The notes: generated from the letters alone by a model not told the origin. Positions 11,858 to 23,364 are shown, counted from the first letter of the stretch. The stretch is DNA of 64,000 bases from Flectonema sp. DT1601 (GCA_964019425.1 OZ025825.1:379001-443000), one strand, 5' to 3'. Made by a program: numbers and translations.

Positions 11858-14623
11858 GGGGTGTAAAAGATCTGTTGTGGAACAAAAAAAAAAAAAAAAA
11901 AAGGTGAGGTGGGAGTAAGGCAAGGCATAGAGAGATTGATCAGTACCGTTTGCGTCTGTCAGATGTTATCTAAAAGAAGAACTTACAGCGGTGAGAATAA
12001 TTTATAGCCGTAGTACCTATGCTACCAGATAAACTTCTACACGACAGCAAACATGACTCAGGGAGGAATGTGAGAGCGAGGAGGGGGTCACGGATACACG
12101 GTTGCTCACAAACAACAAGTAAATCAACCAGTCACATAAACAATAATATAAAGCTTCTCACAGGCAAACAGTATGACATTACAGTCAATATGTTTTAGCA
12201 GTTTTTTTGAAAAAGAAAAGAGTTTTCTCGTGTACACACACGGAGGCAAGCTATAAAAATAAAACGGTTTAACAACCTGAATAAAGGATTGCCGTTAAAA
12301 AGAATTATCGCGAACCTCATAAGGAAACTTCTTTGATGACAGTTAGGGAGAAATTCGGAAACGATTGTTTTTTTTCTCCCTAAAAGTAATAAATGGTTAC
12401 GAGTATTCTGTTGCAAAGTATTAAAGCCCTTTTTTTTTCTTTGTGTTGTACAAACACAACTTTAATTGCACAAGAGGACAACAACATAAAACAACAGTAA
12501 CAACACGCAAAATAACAGCATCACTCGTAAGAGTGGCTCAAGGCGAGAGGGAAGAAACTAATTCAAGTTGGAATTTTTGCTTCAAGTTTTGAAAGGAAGA
12601 ACACCCCGCAATAAGGGTGAGACATAAAACAGTTAAAAATAAGTCACCAGTTGACTTTTTTAATTTTTCACTTTGGCAACCGCTAGTCGACAGATTCAGT
12701 GCTGAAATAGAAATATCTATGCGGCATTTCTAACAGCTATCATGACCAAATAATTACCAAAAAAAAAGGGAGGGAAAAAGGGTGGAAACTCAAAAAGCAA
12801 AACTCATAGCCGAGCCACCAAGAACTTGCTATTGTCGACTCACTTTTGGAAGCTGCATGCTGAACTATTATGCTTTAAGGGTTAGTGCGGTACAGAGACG
12901 GCACTTGGCATTCGAGAGATGCGACTAAGCGCTGTCACAATAGGAGAAAACTAAAGAACGATAAATAACCGACTGAAGTGATAATGCACAACAAAAATTA
13001 TCGAGCGAAACTCCTTTTCGAAGTCCGTCCTAACAAAACTATATTCTACTCTAACTATGATACTACGACAGGTTGATTACAATATCGCGACAAGGGAGGA
13101 AACAATGATATGTGCGCATTGGTACGATGATGCATACCCAATTTACATTGGACTAACAATAAGTGCTTTCCTGCTACTATATCCAAGTGAAAGAAACCTA
13201 CCCAATGAGCACACAAAAAGTAGGACCGCAACGTCGGGAAAATATTTTAAAATAAATAAATAAGTAAAAATAGGAAGGAAGATTGCGGATGGGGTATGGG
13301 TGAGGGCGATTGCTTACGGGAATAATAATTAATGAGTTTTTTTTTATATATATTTTTTTTTTTTTGGTGGATTACGTTTCCACAAGGTATTCTCAATTCG
13401 CACAACTTCCACATAATTTCAATACCTCTTTCTTTACTCGTTCATTTTGTCACAGCGAACATAACAAAGGGGGGACTTGGATAAATAAATCAAGGGGGGG
13501 GATGAGGCTAGTTATGGCACAAAGAGGGAAACAAGAATGTCTGTGACAGAATCTCATTAGAACAGGAATAAATCTTTTTGTGAAGAAAAACCAAACAAAG
13601 ATTGGATGGTTTTTGTTTTTTTTTTCCTGCCAAGAGTTTCTTTATTCTTCATACTCAGGGAACAGGGAGTCAATAACAAGAGGGGTACTTGATAGAGAGG
13701 AATGCGCTAATTCAAAACATTTTAAAAAAAAAACTAATTCACGAGGTTCCCAGGAATTGTTCTTTTTCGTTATTTTCATCTAATCCATAAAATGAACTTG
13801 TCAAAGACAAGTTTATGATGATAAACTAAACAACAAATAAAAAGAAAACACTCTCCAAGACTCTTCTTTACTTCGCGATTGTTTTTTTTTTTTTTTCTTA
13901 AAGACTAATTTACGCGTGAAAGAAAGATTCTGTGGCAGAGGGTTAAGTTTAATTTCCTTTTATCGATGATTGTTTGTTTTCTGGTTGCGCATAAAACGAA
14001 ACCAGCGTTGATCGATCCTACTCACGCTTGTCTCAAGGGCAAGTAAACCTTCCTCATCACCGTAGTTGTAACACCACGGCTTTTCTACAAATCTTTTTCA
14101 ACAAAAGGAAAAAAACCAACAAACAACATCTAAGTTAACTTAATAAATTCTTAAGAGGCAAGAAGGGGAAAAAAAAGGGACATGTTAAGAGGGTTAGCTT
14201 TTTTTTTTAAAAAAAAAAAAAATTTAAGAAAAATTAATTTAAAAAAAGAAGAGAAAAAAAAACATCTTAGGTAACAGAACCTGACTACATGGTTTTCAAG
14301 ATTCACAATTTTGAACAAGGGAGGGAGGCCAGAGGGAGCAATAAACCCCAACATAAATCTCTACAAAAGATTCACTGGTGGTCAAAAAAAAAACTGACTT
14401 CATACGACAATGTGACAGCATTTCAACGGATAATTAAAAACTACTCAGTTAGCCATTCTTTCTTGTTCTCTATGCCTTAAATAAACGTGAAAGAAATATT
14501 TTGGTTGAACGAAACCTCAATTCACTTCGTGAATTTGAAGGCTCGTATGAACTGCATAACACTTACCTCTTACAAAATAGTTTGTTATTGTTTGGTTTTT
14601 ATCTAAATATCGAAGGTAATTAT
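11429..14623. other. Poly-T/poly-A-rich intergenic DNA
   Basis: About 3.2 kb with many homopolymer runs (for example poly-A near 11823-11900 and poly-T near 11518-11537, 13884-13896 and 14202-14220). Open frames of 60-80 codons on either strand are low-complexity and carry no recognisable domain. I see no gene, RNA gene or structured repeat here. Confidence 0.6.
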
Positions 14624-15449
14624 TTACATGTTTGTTATTGAATTAATGTTTTCAAAACTTTCTGTTGAAACGCTGCTTACAATTTCGTACTGGTTATTAT
14701 CATCAGCTGCTGTGATCGAAGATGAAGACGAAGAACTCGGCTCTGTTGAAACAGAAGACGATGACGATGAGGATTCAGAACTTCTACAGTTTGAGATTCC
14801 GTGCGACTGCAAATGGTTTTCGAGGTCGATCGACTGAAGTTGAGACGATTTCGAAGAGGAACGATCCTCATCTATTTTATCGATTGTCTCGTGACCGAGC
14901 TCCGAATGCGTTGTTGTTGCAGGTGAAGATGGTGGAGAAGGACTGCGCGACACAACTATAAGCTTTGCATTTTCAATTAGCTCTCTAACATTCGTAACCT
15001 CATTTGACTGCTGCTCATGTGGATCTCCCTTAGGTACTATTTTAAGTGCCTTATTCAATCTGCATTTACGCTGAACATGACCTCGTTTTCCACACCAAAA
15101 GCAAACTTTATCAGTTACCATCGGCACCCAACAATCCCTATAATGGTGTCCTCGCTCTCCACAGGTGAAACAACGTCCTCGTGATCTCTGTGTTTTCCCA
15201 GACTCCTCCATTAAATGAAGAGAGTGTCTCCAAAATTCGTCTGCCTTCCGTTGAAAATACTCCGCACCTGTTTTTATTGTTCTCAAAAAAAAATATATAT
15301 ATTTAAATTAAAATGAGCAGCAGTGTAGCAACTTGTTAAGAGTGTTTTATGGTCACTGTAATTAGTGAAAGGAAATACATACCCTTGAGTAATTTCTTGG
15401 CTTTCATCAACGCCCCCACTGGATACATATCAACATTGTAGTGCGACAT
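14624..15449 (-). CDS. CCHC zinc-knuckle protein, two exons
   Basis: Exon 1 runs from an ATG at 15449 to 15383 and encodes MSHYNVDMYPVGALMKAKK plus a few residues. It ends at an AAGG/GTATGT donor. A 115-bp intron (15382-15268) ends in a T run and AAAACAG. Exon 2 (15267-14624) continues the same frame with AEYFQRKADEFWRHS. Two CCHC knuckles follow (CFTCGERGHHYRDC and CFWCGKRGHVQRKC), the usual RNA- or ssDNA-binding module. The tail is long and Ser-rich (SRSPSPPSSP, then Ser runs). The short helical N-terminal part resembles MIT-type helices only loosely. The role is probably RNA binding, but no ortholog is recognised. A Gag origin is possible, but the intron and the lack of a following pol frame argue for a host gene. 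Confidence 0.7.
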
Positions 15450-16139
15450 GTCTACGAAATTAAATAGGAAGTTTAAAATTGATGAAAGAAAAGACAACAC
15501 GACAAACTCGACATGCACTACGACCTTACATATACTGGAGCTGAGAGGGATTGTAAAGATTCCCAGGGGAATACCGATAGGAAATGTGTACAGAAGCGTA
15601 AACATAAAGCCGACTGGAAATCTACGGGACAAGCTGACAACACTCCATCAGTACCAGTATTTACTACGAAGGTACTTGGGGAAAATATAACAAGCTATCC
15701 TAGATCTATCTTCTCCCTTTAGCAGTAAATGACACAATGAGCAGTATCATTCCTTTCAATTTTATACCCCAACTTGCTTAACCTTTTTGCCCAGCTGGTT
15801 CTCTTGTGAACATTGTTTTTTTATTTTCCTTTTTTTTGCAAGGGAACAAATGCTTAGGAATGTCTACTTTAGAGCTAACTTGCGATTACATTTAAAAGAA
15901 AAAAAGAAGGGAAGGGGATTTACTGTAAACGGGAAGAGATTGTGCTTCTCATCGATTTAGGACCCTGCTCTGGGCCTCTGAAAGCCTGTGCTAGAAGTTA
16001 AGTCTTCCTAAAACACTGCTACACTGCCAATCCTTCCTCCCCCCTTCTCCTTTCCACATTACCTCCTCTTTCATCAAGAAAAAGGTCACCTAACAATCAA
16101 CAATGTTCACTGGCCACTAAGGCTGTTCATGTTTATGTT
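15450..16139. other. Intergenic, no recognised feature
   Basis: AT-rich spacer between the CCHC gene and the ATPase remnant. The plus-strand open frames opposite the CCHC first exon (up to 80 codons) have no domain and are shadows. I see no repeat or RNA gene. Confidence 0.5.
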
Positions 16140-17641
16140 TCAGAATCTTCCCCTACGGTTGTGTTGAAAACGTAGAAGTAAGACTTCCATATCCTTCTCG
16201 TGATATGTTCTGAGAGAGACATCAGCACTATAGAGCTGCTCCAGATGGTTCTCAAGCAGTTTATTAGGACCATTACCTTCAGGTTGCCATCGATAAAACA
16301 AAAGAGGGGCAAGAAATCTTCACGGGTTCTGTGTTGAGTGCATGAGCTGAATGAGTCCAGCTTGCTCCATTTCTGTAATTTCCGTTATTTGATAATTGGA
16401 ACCAAACCACCGAAGTGCAATGTCTTCAAGGTGACACAGTGTCAACTTTCAGGAATTGTGCAGCTGAGCATAAGTTGGAGATCAATTCATTTCACACAGT
16501 AGAACAACAGAATCTTCGAGATGGGTCGCCCGCTACCCGTTGGCATCAATGTATCAGAGAAGACATCTGTCAGTGCTGTGAACACAAACATGACCCCCCT
16601 GCCGAAGTCCTTCTTCGATGATTCCTGGATGCCCATGAGTTTGGAGTTGAGGGACTGCACACGCTTCACTGATCTAGAATTGCGTGCGATTTGAACGAGT
16701 TCGTCAATGAAGATGATGATACCTCTGCAAGCTGGGTTAAGTTCAACAAGACGCTGAATTATGGCTCCTAGCAGTGGTGCTTTGGCCATGTCATCTTCAG
16801 CATCCATCGGAGGCTAGCAGCTGAGCAGTGAACCAGGTGGTGTGCATGTTGGGATCATTAGTTAGGAAGATTGGTTGACAAACTTCGTTGTAGCTGATGA
16901 AAACAGCAACAGATCCTTCTTCGGTGACTTTAGCAGCCATATTCTTGACAGATGTAGTCTTCCCAGTCCCAGGGATACAAACCGTTGACAACAGGCGGGA
17001 TTTGCTCCCATTTTCATCCAAACACGCGCCGTTCTTTCCACAGGATTGTCCGAAAAGAATGCAGTCTTGTATGTCTCGAATGCCTCGATGCTTTCCTCAC
17101 GCTCTAAAAATGGTTCTTTTTTCTCAAAGGTTTTGACTGTGATGTTAATCTTGGGACTTCTTCCTCTACTCCTCGATCTGTCTCTCCTTCCTCTTGAACG
17201 GCTTTGATTTCTCGATCTTCTTATTCTGTCTCTGGAACACGAATTTGAGCGGTCTCGGCGCCCTCTCCTGGAACGGGAACCTGAACGGGGCGATCTGTGT
17301 CGACGTGGGAACGGGATTTATCTCTGGGACTCAATACTGAGTACAGTAAATTAAATGGAATCATCAACATCTTGAATACTGATTGGAAACCCCGCTTCTC
17401 ATCACTATCAAGCTTCGCACGGTTCACCTCTGCTTCTGCTGTCCCCATCTCTTTGGCTCTTCTCTTTCTGTGGCATTTTCTGGATGGTACCTGTGTTGGG
17501 TAAATAAAGTTAACAGGTACAGGAACGGAAGAAGTTGTGAACAATACACACAAAGCGGCAGAAGAAATCGGCATCACTTGGCATACCACTTGTCACACTT
17601 ACCCTGCTGTTATGGTCTGCGGAGATAGTGTTGTTATTCAT
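16140..17641 (-). pseudogene. Broken AAA+ ATPase gene with RS-rich front part
   Basis: Reading leftward, a likely first exon (17641-17603, MNNNTISADHNSR) ends in a GTAAGT donor. A 112-bp intron then ends CCCAACACAG before VPSRKCHRKRRAK. Next comes an Arg/Ser dipeptide-rich stretch (about 17330-17160), a block with SIEAFETYKTAFFSDNPVER, a Walker A motif (GTGKTT, near 16960), a Walker B-like strand (IIIFIDEL, near 16715) and a C-terminal part near 16140-16480 (with ADVSLRTYHEKDMEVLL). The parts lie in more than one frame, so the gene is broken. The order resembles P-loop ATPases of the Crinkler/RHS type seen in multicopy gene families, but the RS-rich leader is unusual. The first ~700 bp recur at 24357-25078. 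Function is unknown. Confidence 0.55.
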
Positions 17642-18091
17642 GAATGTGGTTTATTGGTGGTTCCATGCTTATTTCGATAAAACGATCGTGCAATCCAAAG
17701 AACAGGTGGGGTGAAACTTTGACAATGTAAAAACAGTAACAACTTTAGGTATTAAAAACAAAGGGCAGAGGGGGGAAGACCGTTAGCTGTCCTTGGTAGG
17801 GTAACACTTCCTCTGGCATTCCATCAATGGGACTACCCACAACTAGCAACCGCAACTGTGTAACTCGAGGTTTGTCTTACCGCACCCCCATCCATCGGGG
17901 TTTTATCCAATTGGCAACTACAGTGATCCTGTTCAGTGGCTAAAAAAAGACAATTGGACTGCGCCACAAGAGAATTGAAACTCTCTTCAAACAGGATCAA
18001 TCAGTAAAGCTTGACCTGATAAGAACCTCCAAGGACTCAGATTTAAGAACAACTTACTGGGTTATCTTCGATAGAACGGAAAAGTGGTCTA
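16915..18091. repeat. Segmental duplication, copy A
   Basis: About 1.18 kb, nearly identical and in direct orientation to 24357-25529. It covers the RS-rich/P-loop part of the ATPase remnant and the beginning of the LINE relic. The left edge falls in the P-loop coding region and is slightly diverged. The right edge is sharp, at GTGGTCTAA. The match is almost base for base over 17000-18090, so the duplication is young compared with the decay of the genes inside it. Confidence 0.9.
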
Positions 18092-18645
18092 AGAAGTATT
18101 CGGCATCACGTGATTGGGAAAGACTCATCAAATACTTCTCAAATCGCACGATGGCGAGGTTTAGGTCATAGATTAAGAGACTTAAGACCAACGAGACCAG
18201 ACTTATTAAAACGTTACGAGGCAACTCTGAATCTACTAACATCCTTGGATAAACTGCAGATGCAAGGGGAGTGGAAGAAATGGAATGACTGCATGATTAA
18301 TGACCTGACATGGAATAAAATACTCCGTGAAGGCGACCCAAGCTACATATCATTTCAGTTAAGAACAACAGTAAACACTCTCCCCAGTCAGGACAATTTA
18401 AAGAGATGGGGTATCTCAAATGCAGACCAGTTATGTGTGCTCTGCGGAAGGGTAAACCCCACCTTGAGGCGTGTCCTGACCGGATGCCCTGTTGCACTCA
18501 ACCAAGGACGTTATACTTGGAGACATGACAGTGTCCTCAAGAGAATTATACTCTTCTTGGAAGAGTTACTAGAAAAGTACAACCAGAGGAAGTTGTACTT
18601 GCCTCCACCATCAAAGACTTGAAACCAGGAGAAGAAAAGGCCACG
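17905..18645 (+). mobile_element. R2-type LINE relic (C-terminal third)
   Basis: The translation matches the full-length R2-type LINE at 39.6-45.2 kb over its thumb and Cys-rich region. Shared blocks include GLRHKRIETLFKQ, GLGHRLRDLR, TRPDLLKR, NTLPSQDNLKRW, CVLCG and TWRHDSVLKRI. The CCHC motif before the endonuclease is kept (CVLCGRVNPTLRRVLTGC has Arg where the intact copy has His). The copy has one in-frame stop near 17941, a frame change near 18155, and another where it runs out at about 18610. Both ends are missing. Protein divergence from the intact element is large, so it is an older or separate lineage. Its first ~190 bp are repeated at 25340-25529. Confidence 0.9.
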
Positions 18646-19732
18646 GCAAGACATCATTTTTTCCTTCTTTTGTTAGTCATAACAAACAGAAGCCAGAGAG
18701 AAGATGTGTTTTGCTAACATCTTTCTTTTTCCAGGAAGTCTTAATGTGGGACTTCTCTTGTTGTTGTCAATTTCCCATCCGCCTGAGGGAATCCATAAAC
18801 CGCGGTCTTTACACTGTTGCCAGTGTGTTTATGGCCTTCGTCGCTGTTGGAAGTCCCCTCACCGCTCTATGGCATCAACATGCCATAGAGCGGCAAGTGA
18901 TTAATGGACCATAGCTGAGCCTTGGGAACTCAGATTGGGGTTTAGACTAAAAAAGTTATCGCCATGGTTTTCTTGTAGGAGCTGGCATCAAGCCTGTTTT
19001 CTGTGGCGTTTGCATCTTGTAGTGCTTTAGGGCAGCGTCGGTGTTGCTGTAACCCTCCGAAGCTTCTCCTTCTGCAACTTCCGAGGGAGCAACACTGTCT
19101 TTTCCCTTGACTGCTTGGTGTCATCGGGGGTCATCTGTTGATGTAATGGAGTCTGTAGTTGTTCGTGAGACTCTGAAGGTGCGTCTGCTTGACGTGCTGG
19201 AGTGTCAAACAAGCATCTCAGCATGAATGAGAGAATTCCCCTCGCGATCTCAGAACTAGTGAGGACAACCAATATCACTAAAAAAAAAGTTTCATTTCAC
19301 AGCTCACATGGATAAACCCACTCGACAGGCTCCAACATGTCTTATCCTTACCTGTATTTGGAACTAAGATACAACAGCAGAACAGCTAACAAACCATTGA
19401 CAATAATTAAAGATGGTTCCACAAGGCAAAACTACCAACGTACTGCTAAACACCACACACAGTACTAATCGAAATACCTGGTGTACAATTGGTTGTGGGG
19501 AGATTCTTTTTTGGGAGCATTCTTAAAGATGGTTGACTGTCTATTTTTATAGGTGAAATCTATCCAGCAAGAAGTGAGACTGAGTGACACACACTTTCTT
19601 GTAATGGTACCGTACAGGCACAATGATATGAGAAGATCATGTAAAGCTGGCATGAATAACAGATTTCATAGAAAAGTGGAAAAGCTGCAGTAAAATAAAA
19701 CAACTGAAGTCACCTTGTCAAAGAACAAGGGG
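18646..19732. other. Intergenic with a hairpin and a LINE-tail-like segment
   Basis: 18861-18892 is a perfect inverted repeat: a 14-bp stem (CCGCTCTATGGCAT) and a CAAC loop. 18918-18946 matches 27 of 29 bases of the reverse complement of 45067-45095 in the 3' untranslated region of the R2-type LINE. An 83-codon minus frame (19027-19278) starting with a hydrophobic stretch has no recognised family. Nothing else is supported. Confidence 0.55.
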
Positions 19733-21418
19733 TCATCGGCGGACATCATTCAATTTTACAATCTCGAAATTAGCTTCATCACTTTTTTTTTTGAGCTCGT
19801 GAATCGAAGTTGTTGTGTTCAAAATATTAAGGAAGAAGAACCGCACATTTTCATCGATCAATACATTTTCATTCCTTAGCTTGGTTGTCAGTTTCGTTCT
19901 CTTTCCCACTTCCTTCTCGTTGATTATGTCTTCTATAGAGATATTGTCACTAATTATGTAGCAGATTAGGATACCCCATGTGTAATCCACTGTATTCTTG
20001 TACTTGTTATCTGAAAAACGCTTCAAGTGTTCCACAACCCGTATCTTTGAATTGCTGAAGGTACCGCTCCAAACCAAATTCTCAACAACAAGACACTTGC
20101 TACGGTCCTTAACTCCGAATACAAAACCAGGCGCAGCTTGATTGCTTTGGCTGGAATGTGGCTCGTAAGTTACGTGTTTTATTTCCTCGTTCCCTATGGC
20201 AGCACTGATGCTACTGTTGATGAAATTCTCGGTTACAATCGTCCCATCACTTGGATGTTTACAGAGAACACCAAAAAGTCTGAGGAACAATAGTGGACCC
20301 TTGTCTAAATCCCAGGTGAACTGCGAGGTCAATAAGGCCCTTAAAGCGAGCTGCTGATGCAGAGGCGACCGAAACTCCTTATTCTCATTAATATACCCTT
20401 GCTTCCGAAGGAACTTATCTGAAGCCTCCTGTTCCACGTCTGGTCCTCGCTCAAATAAAAGACACGAAAGTGATTTCAGGTGATCTTCTTGCATATGGCT
20501 GAGCTCAATGATTCTCTCGAAGGCAATCATATTCAAAAGCCTCTTGCTTGTGCAGAAATCCCGTATCCATTCAGCAGTTAGTTCAGTTTGAAGATCTTTT
20601 AAGTTTTCAGCTGCAATTTTCAGGACGGTGACCACGTATCCTGGGGCGCCACCACAAACTTTGATGATTTCCTTGGCAACGACCGAAGCGTCCCTCACTT
20701 CTTGCAAAGCATTGCCATTTACAGCGAGCTGAATGTAATGCGTTAGCTCCTCATCCGAAGCCAACAGCTTGTCGCAAGTTATCCTTTCACTGCACTCAAT
20801 TCCCGTTAGGCTCAATGAAACGGTGTTGACGTACTTCGGGTTCGTACAATCGTTACTGTGGTCACACTTAAAGGTATCGCATGATGCACAAATCTCGCAG
20901 CTGTCCCCATTTGGGCAAATCGTATTTACACCACTGACCCCAAGGCAAATAACCTTTGTACCTTTTTGAAGGATGTTTCGCAAATGTATCCGACCTGTTA
21001 CAGAGATGCGCTGAGCTTCATCAATCACCCAGGGGCCATGGTTTTCGCCCACATTCTGGAGGTTGTCATCGAGTTCTGCGACGTGAAGGCGGTATCCATC
21101 GCACTGCTCAAGCAACTGGCCGAGGCACGTCTTGCCGCTGCATGGTGGGGCTTCAACCCAAAGCAGTTGCTTCTTTGCAAGGGCGTTTCTTATTGATTCT
21201 CTGATTGATTTGAGTGGCATTGCTGTATGGTTAATGCAACCCGTTCCATTTGGAAATCCTTGCCATTCATCGAAGTAGACCTTTCCCAAGTTTGCTCTTT
21301 TGATTACGCCTTCACCCCTTTCAGAGTTTTCCTTAAGGCGCATCCTTAGCTCGGCAATCTCCCTCGCCTTCTTCCCAAGTTCCCCTTGCAACTCCTTGAT
21401 CTTCTCCTCCATTCCCAA
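19733..21418 (-). CDS. P-loop NTPase, Crinkler/STAND-like
   Basis: 561 codons, uninterrupted. Order: a charged coiled-coil start (residues 1-35, KIKELQGELGKKAREIAEL); a conserved block with VYFDEWQGFPNG; Walker A at 90-98 (APPCSGKTC); Walker B at 129-136 (PWVIDEAQ); a sensor-like strand (VICLGVSG). A Cys-rich insert (CPNGDSCEICASCDTFKCDHSNDC, about 168-192) could bind metal. A helical region and an alpha/beta C-terminal domain (VVENLVWSGTF, about 430-510) follow and may be a degenerate nuclease fold. P-loop plus C-terminal nuclease is the layout of eukaryotic Crinkler-type multicopy genes. That assignment rests on layout, not on close similarity. Open codons continue a little upstream of the ATG, so an upstream exon is possible; TTTTCTTCTGTTCCAG near 21483-21500 would serve as an acceptor. 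Confidence 0.6.
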   Translation of the reverse strand: MGMEEKIKELQGELGKKAREIAELRMRLKENSERGEGVIKRANLGKVYFDEWQGFPNGTGCINHTAMPLKSIRESIRNALAKKQLLWVEAPPCSGKTCLGQLLEQCDGYRLHVAELDDNLQNVGENHGPWVIDEAQRISVTGRIHLRNILQKGTKVICLGVSGVNTICPNGDSCEICASCDTFKCDHSNDCTNPKYVNTVSLSLTGIECSERITCDKLLASDEELTHYIQLAVNGNALQEVRDASVVAKEIIKVCGGAPGYVVTVLKIAAENLKDLQTELTAEWIRDFCTSKRLLNMIAFERIIELSHMQEDHLKSLSCLLFERGPDVEQEASDKFLRKQGYINENKEFRSPLHQQLALRALLTSQFTWDLDKGPLLFLRLFGVLCKHPSDGTIVTENFINSSISAAIGNEEIKHVTYEPHSSQSNQAAPGFVFGVKDRSKCLVVENLVWSGTFSNSKIRVVEHLKRFSDNKYKNTVDYTWGILICYIISDNISIEDIINEKEVGKRTKLTTKLRNENVLIDENVRFFFLNILNTTTSIHELKKKSDEANFEIVKLNDVRR

Positions 21419-21549
21419 CTTCTCCTTCTCCGCAGCTTCGTAACAAGCTTCAATTCATCGTCTGACATGTTGTTCGGCTGGAACAGAAGAAAATAGTGGA
21501 TCGCGGATGAAGCATTTCTCATTAAACAACAAGGCATCATTCATATTCC

Positions 21550-21765
21550 TTCATTCCATCTCTCTCTGTAATGCACTCGGCTGATGACATACAACTTATC
21601 ATAGGACAGACGATCGCGCTCCAATAATAAATCCAACAACAAGTTGGTCTTTCCACATCCAGATCCTCCAACGATTCCCATCCTAAACGGCCATTGCGGC
21701 ATCAACAACGATGCGTTACGAGCACCTGTTGAACCTCCCGATATCGAGTTATAATTCTTGACGTG
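21550..21765 (-). pseudogene. Polinton packaging ATPase, N-terminal part
   Basis: The minus-strand translation carries PFRMGIVGGSGCGKTNLLLD, a Walker A motif in the context typical of the FtsK/HerA-type genome packaging ATPase of Polintons, followed by a strand with KLYVISRVHY. Only the beginning of the gene is present. Treated as part of the fossil. Confidence 0.7.
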
Positions 21766-21817
21766 TCCATAATATTTTAGATTCTTTAATATATATTACG
21801 TAGACAAAATAATTTCA

Positions 21818-22347
21818 ATGAAGCTAACAAATACCAACAAACGCGAAGATCTGCTCAAACAGATCCGAGAGCAGAACGAGAACAAGAACTTGGAAGATCA
21901 GATTCGTGATCAAAAACTGAGTCAAGGATCAACTAACACTCGACAGATATTTGATAACACAAGGTTCTTTGAGCCCACTATAGAGAAACTAGATAAGCAA
22001 ATAAAGCATAAGACTGCAGATACCGGTGTGAACAAGGGACGAGCACTTAGAAGCCTACAAAACCAGCATCCTTAGACAGAGTGAATGGGTGGGTTATCAA
22101 AGATAACAATGCATACTATTATCCTCCGGACATGAAGAACGCCAACCTCATCCCCAGTGTCGAGGACAATAGCGCCGATACTGAATTCAGATTGTACTAC
22201 GATCTCTTTGATAATAAAGTAAAGTTCGATGCCGAAGATGCCACTGCTGTGGGTTATAATATTAAGATCGGGAGCCACGTAACAGTACTTTCTTTACCGC
22301 TATTTAATGTCATGATAAGCGATAGTACAGATAAAAAAGACTATTAG
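21818..22347 (+). pseudogene. Two small plus-strand frames of the Polinton fossil
   Basis: Frames at 21818-22075 (85 codons, charged and helical, with KQIREQNENKNLEDQI) and 22081-22347 (88 codons, with DNNAYYYPPDM). Neither matches a family I recognise. Their place between ATPase and protease pieces, and the close packing typical of Polintons, suggest they are accessory Polinton genes. Confidence 0.4.
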
Positions 22348-22560
22348 AATATGAGAGATCGTGATGCATCGCCAGCCTATCGAATCGACTCTTGGGTTTA
22401 GTTATGATATCCGATTCTGGGATGTCTTCATTGTTTACTTCCCGGGTGATATTATCGTCCAAGTTCTTGATTCTGTCCTCCAACTTAGTACCAGGATCTG
22501 CAAACGAAGCCTTTTCAATCCCATTCTCAGTCAATATTGGTAGGAGGTGTAGTTCCGTGT
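22330..22560 (-). pseudogene. PLA2-like domain of the Polinton fossil
   Basis: The translation contains FADPGTKLEDRI and, further on, FDRLAMHHDLSYSNS. The spacing and the D..A..HD..Y pattern match the phospholipase A2-like fold (parvovirus VP1 type) known in some Polinton and other virus-like proteins. Part of the broken element. Confidence 0.55.
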
Positions 22561-22619
22561 TGGGGAAGATCTTCATCAACCATTCATGTATTCCTCCACC
22601 CTTGATAATTCTATCATTG

Positions 22620-22960
22620 TCATCAACATCGCCGTGATACTTTTTATATAAGAAATCGTGGCAGGAATTTACATCATGCACATTCTCCACGAAATCAATA
22701 ACGAAGTACCCACACATTATGCTCTTTAAGTCCTGCAGTTGGGTTGTAGAATAGATGAGAGGTCGAATCTTTACTTCTTCAGGAGGAGGCATACCAAATG
22801 ATAATCGAAGTATAATGCGGGGCCGTTGGGGTCATTGAATAGACATGTCCAGTGGGTTCCAACAGAATCAGAGTGATCCAAGTTTATAGTAGCCGGGATC
22901 CAGATGATCGTGTGGTATCTCATCGCGTATGAAAACACCTGCCAAAGGTTTACCAATATC
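22620..22960 (-). pseudogene. Adenovirus-type cysteine protease pieces of the Polinton fossil
   Basis: The minus strand shows NLDHSDSVGTHWTCLF followed by ALYFDYH, the catalytic His region of adenain-like proteases, and LQDLKSIMCGYFVIDF, the catalytic Cys region. Polintons use this protease for capsid maturation. Broken; part of the fossil. Confidence 0.7.
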
Positions 22961-23004
22961 TTTCAGGTAGTCTTCCATTTGGTAGCTATATAGAGGTTTG
23001 TAGT

Positions 23005-23364
23005 CTACATCATTGTTTTTTTTAACACAGTTCCAGGCACAATAATCCCCCCAACTAGTAATGCATCAGCGGCTGTATCGATAATGGTATGAGCATAATA
23101 AGCAGGTTTCACTACCTTCTTTGCAACTGATTTGATGCCGGATAGAATATCACTGAGGAACCCAGAACCCCTTGCAGTATTGATATCTAGATCAACCCTT
23201 ACTGTCTTTCCCTTACTCTTCTTAATCTTCTCAGTATCCAAGTCACTAACAGGAATGGCGTGGGGACCCTTCTCCTTCGGGACCTGAATGGTTAGTGACG
23301 GACTCCGAGTAGATTTGACTCTTCGAAGTTGGTTATCGCTTAACGTGGTATAAAAGGTATGCAT
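23005..23364 (-). pseudogene. Small capsid-associated protein of the Polinton fossil
   Basis: 119 codons. The middle has GSGFLSDILSGIKSVAKKVV, an amphipathic Gly-rich helix like that of adenovirus pVI-type maturation or membrane-active proteins and of small Polinton proteins, followed by a hydrophobic stretch. The family call is from this pattern only. Confidence 0.5.

Noticed and set aside
12195-14480. Frames of 60-80 codons in poly-T-rich DNA
   Set aside because: Low complexity, with no homology that I recognise and no splice or start signals.
14624-15449. CCHC gene as retroelement Gag
   Set aside because: It has a spliceosomal intron and a Ser-rich tail, and no pol, protease or terminal repeat is nearby.
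16415-16621. Plus-strand frames opposite the ATPase and NTPase genes (also 20956-21204, 22361-22637)
   Set aside because: Shadows of minus-strand coding sequence with no domain of their own.
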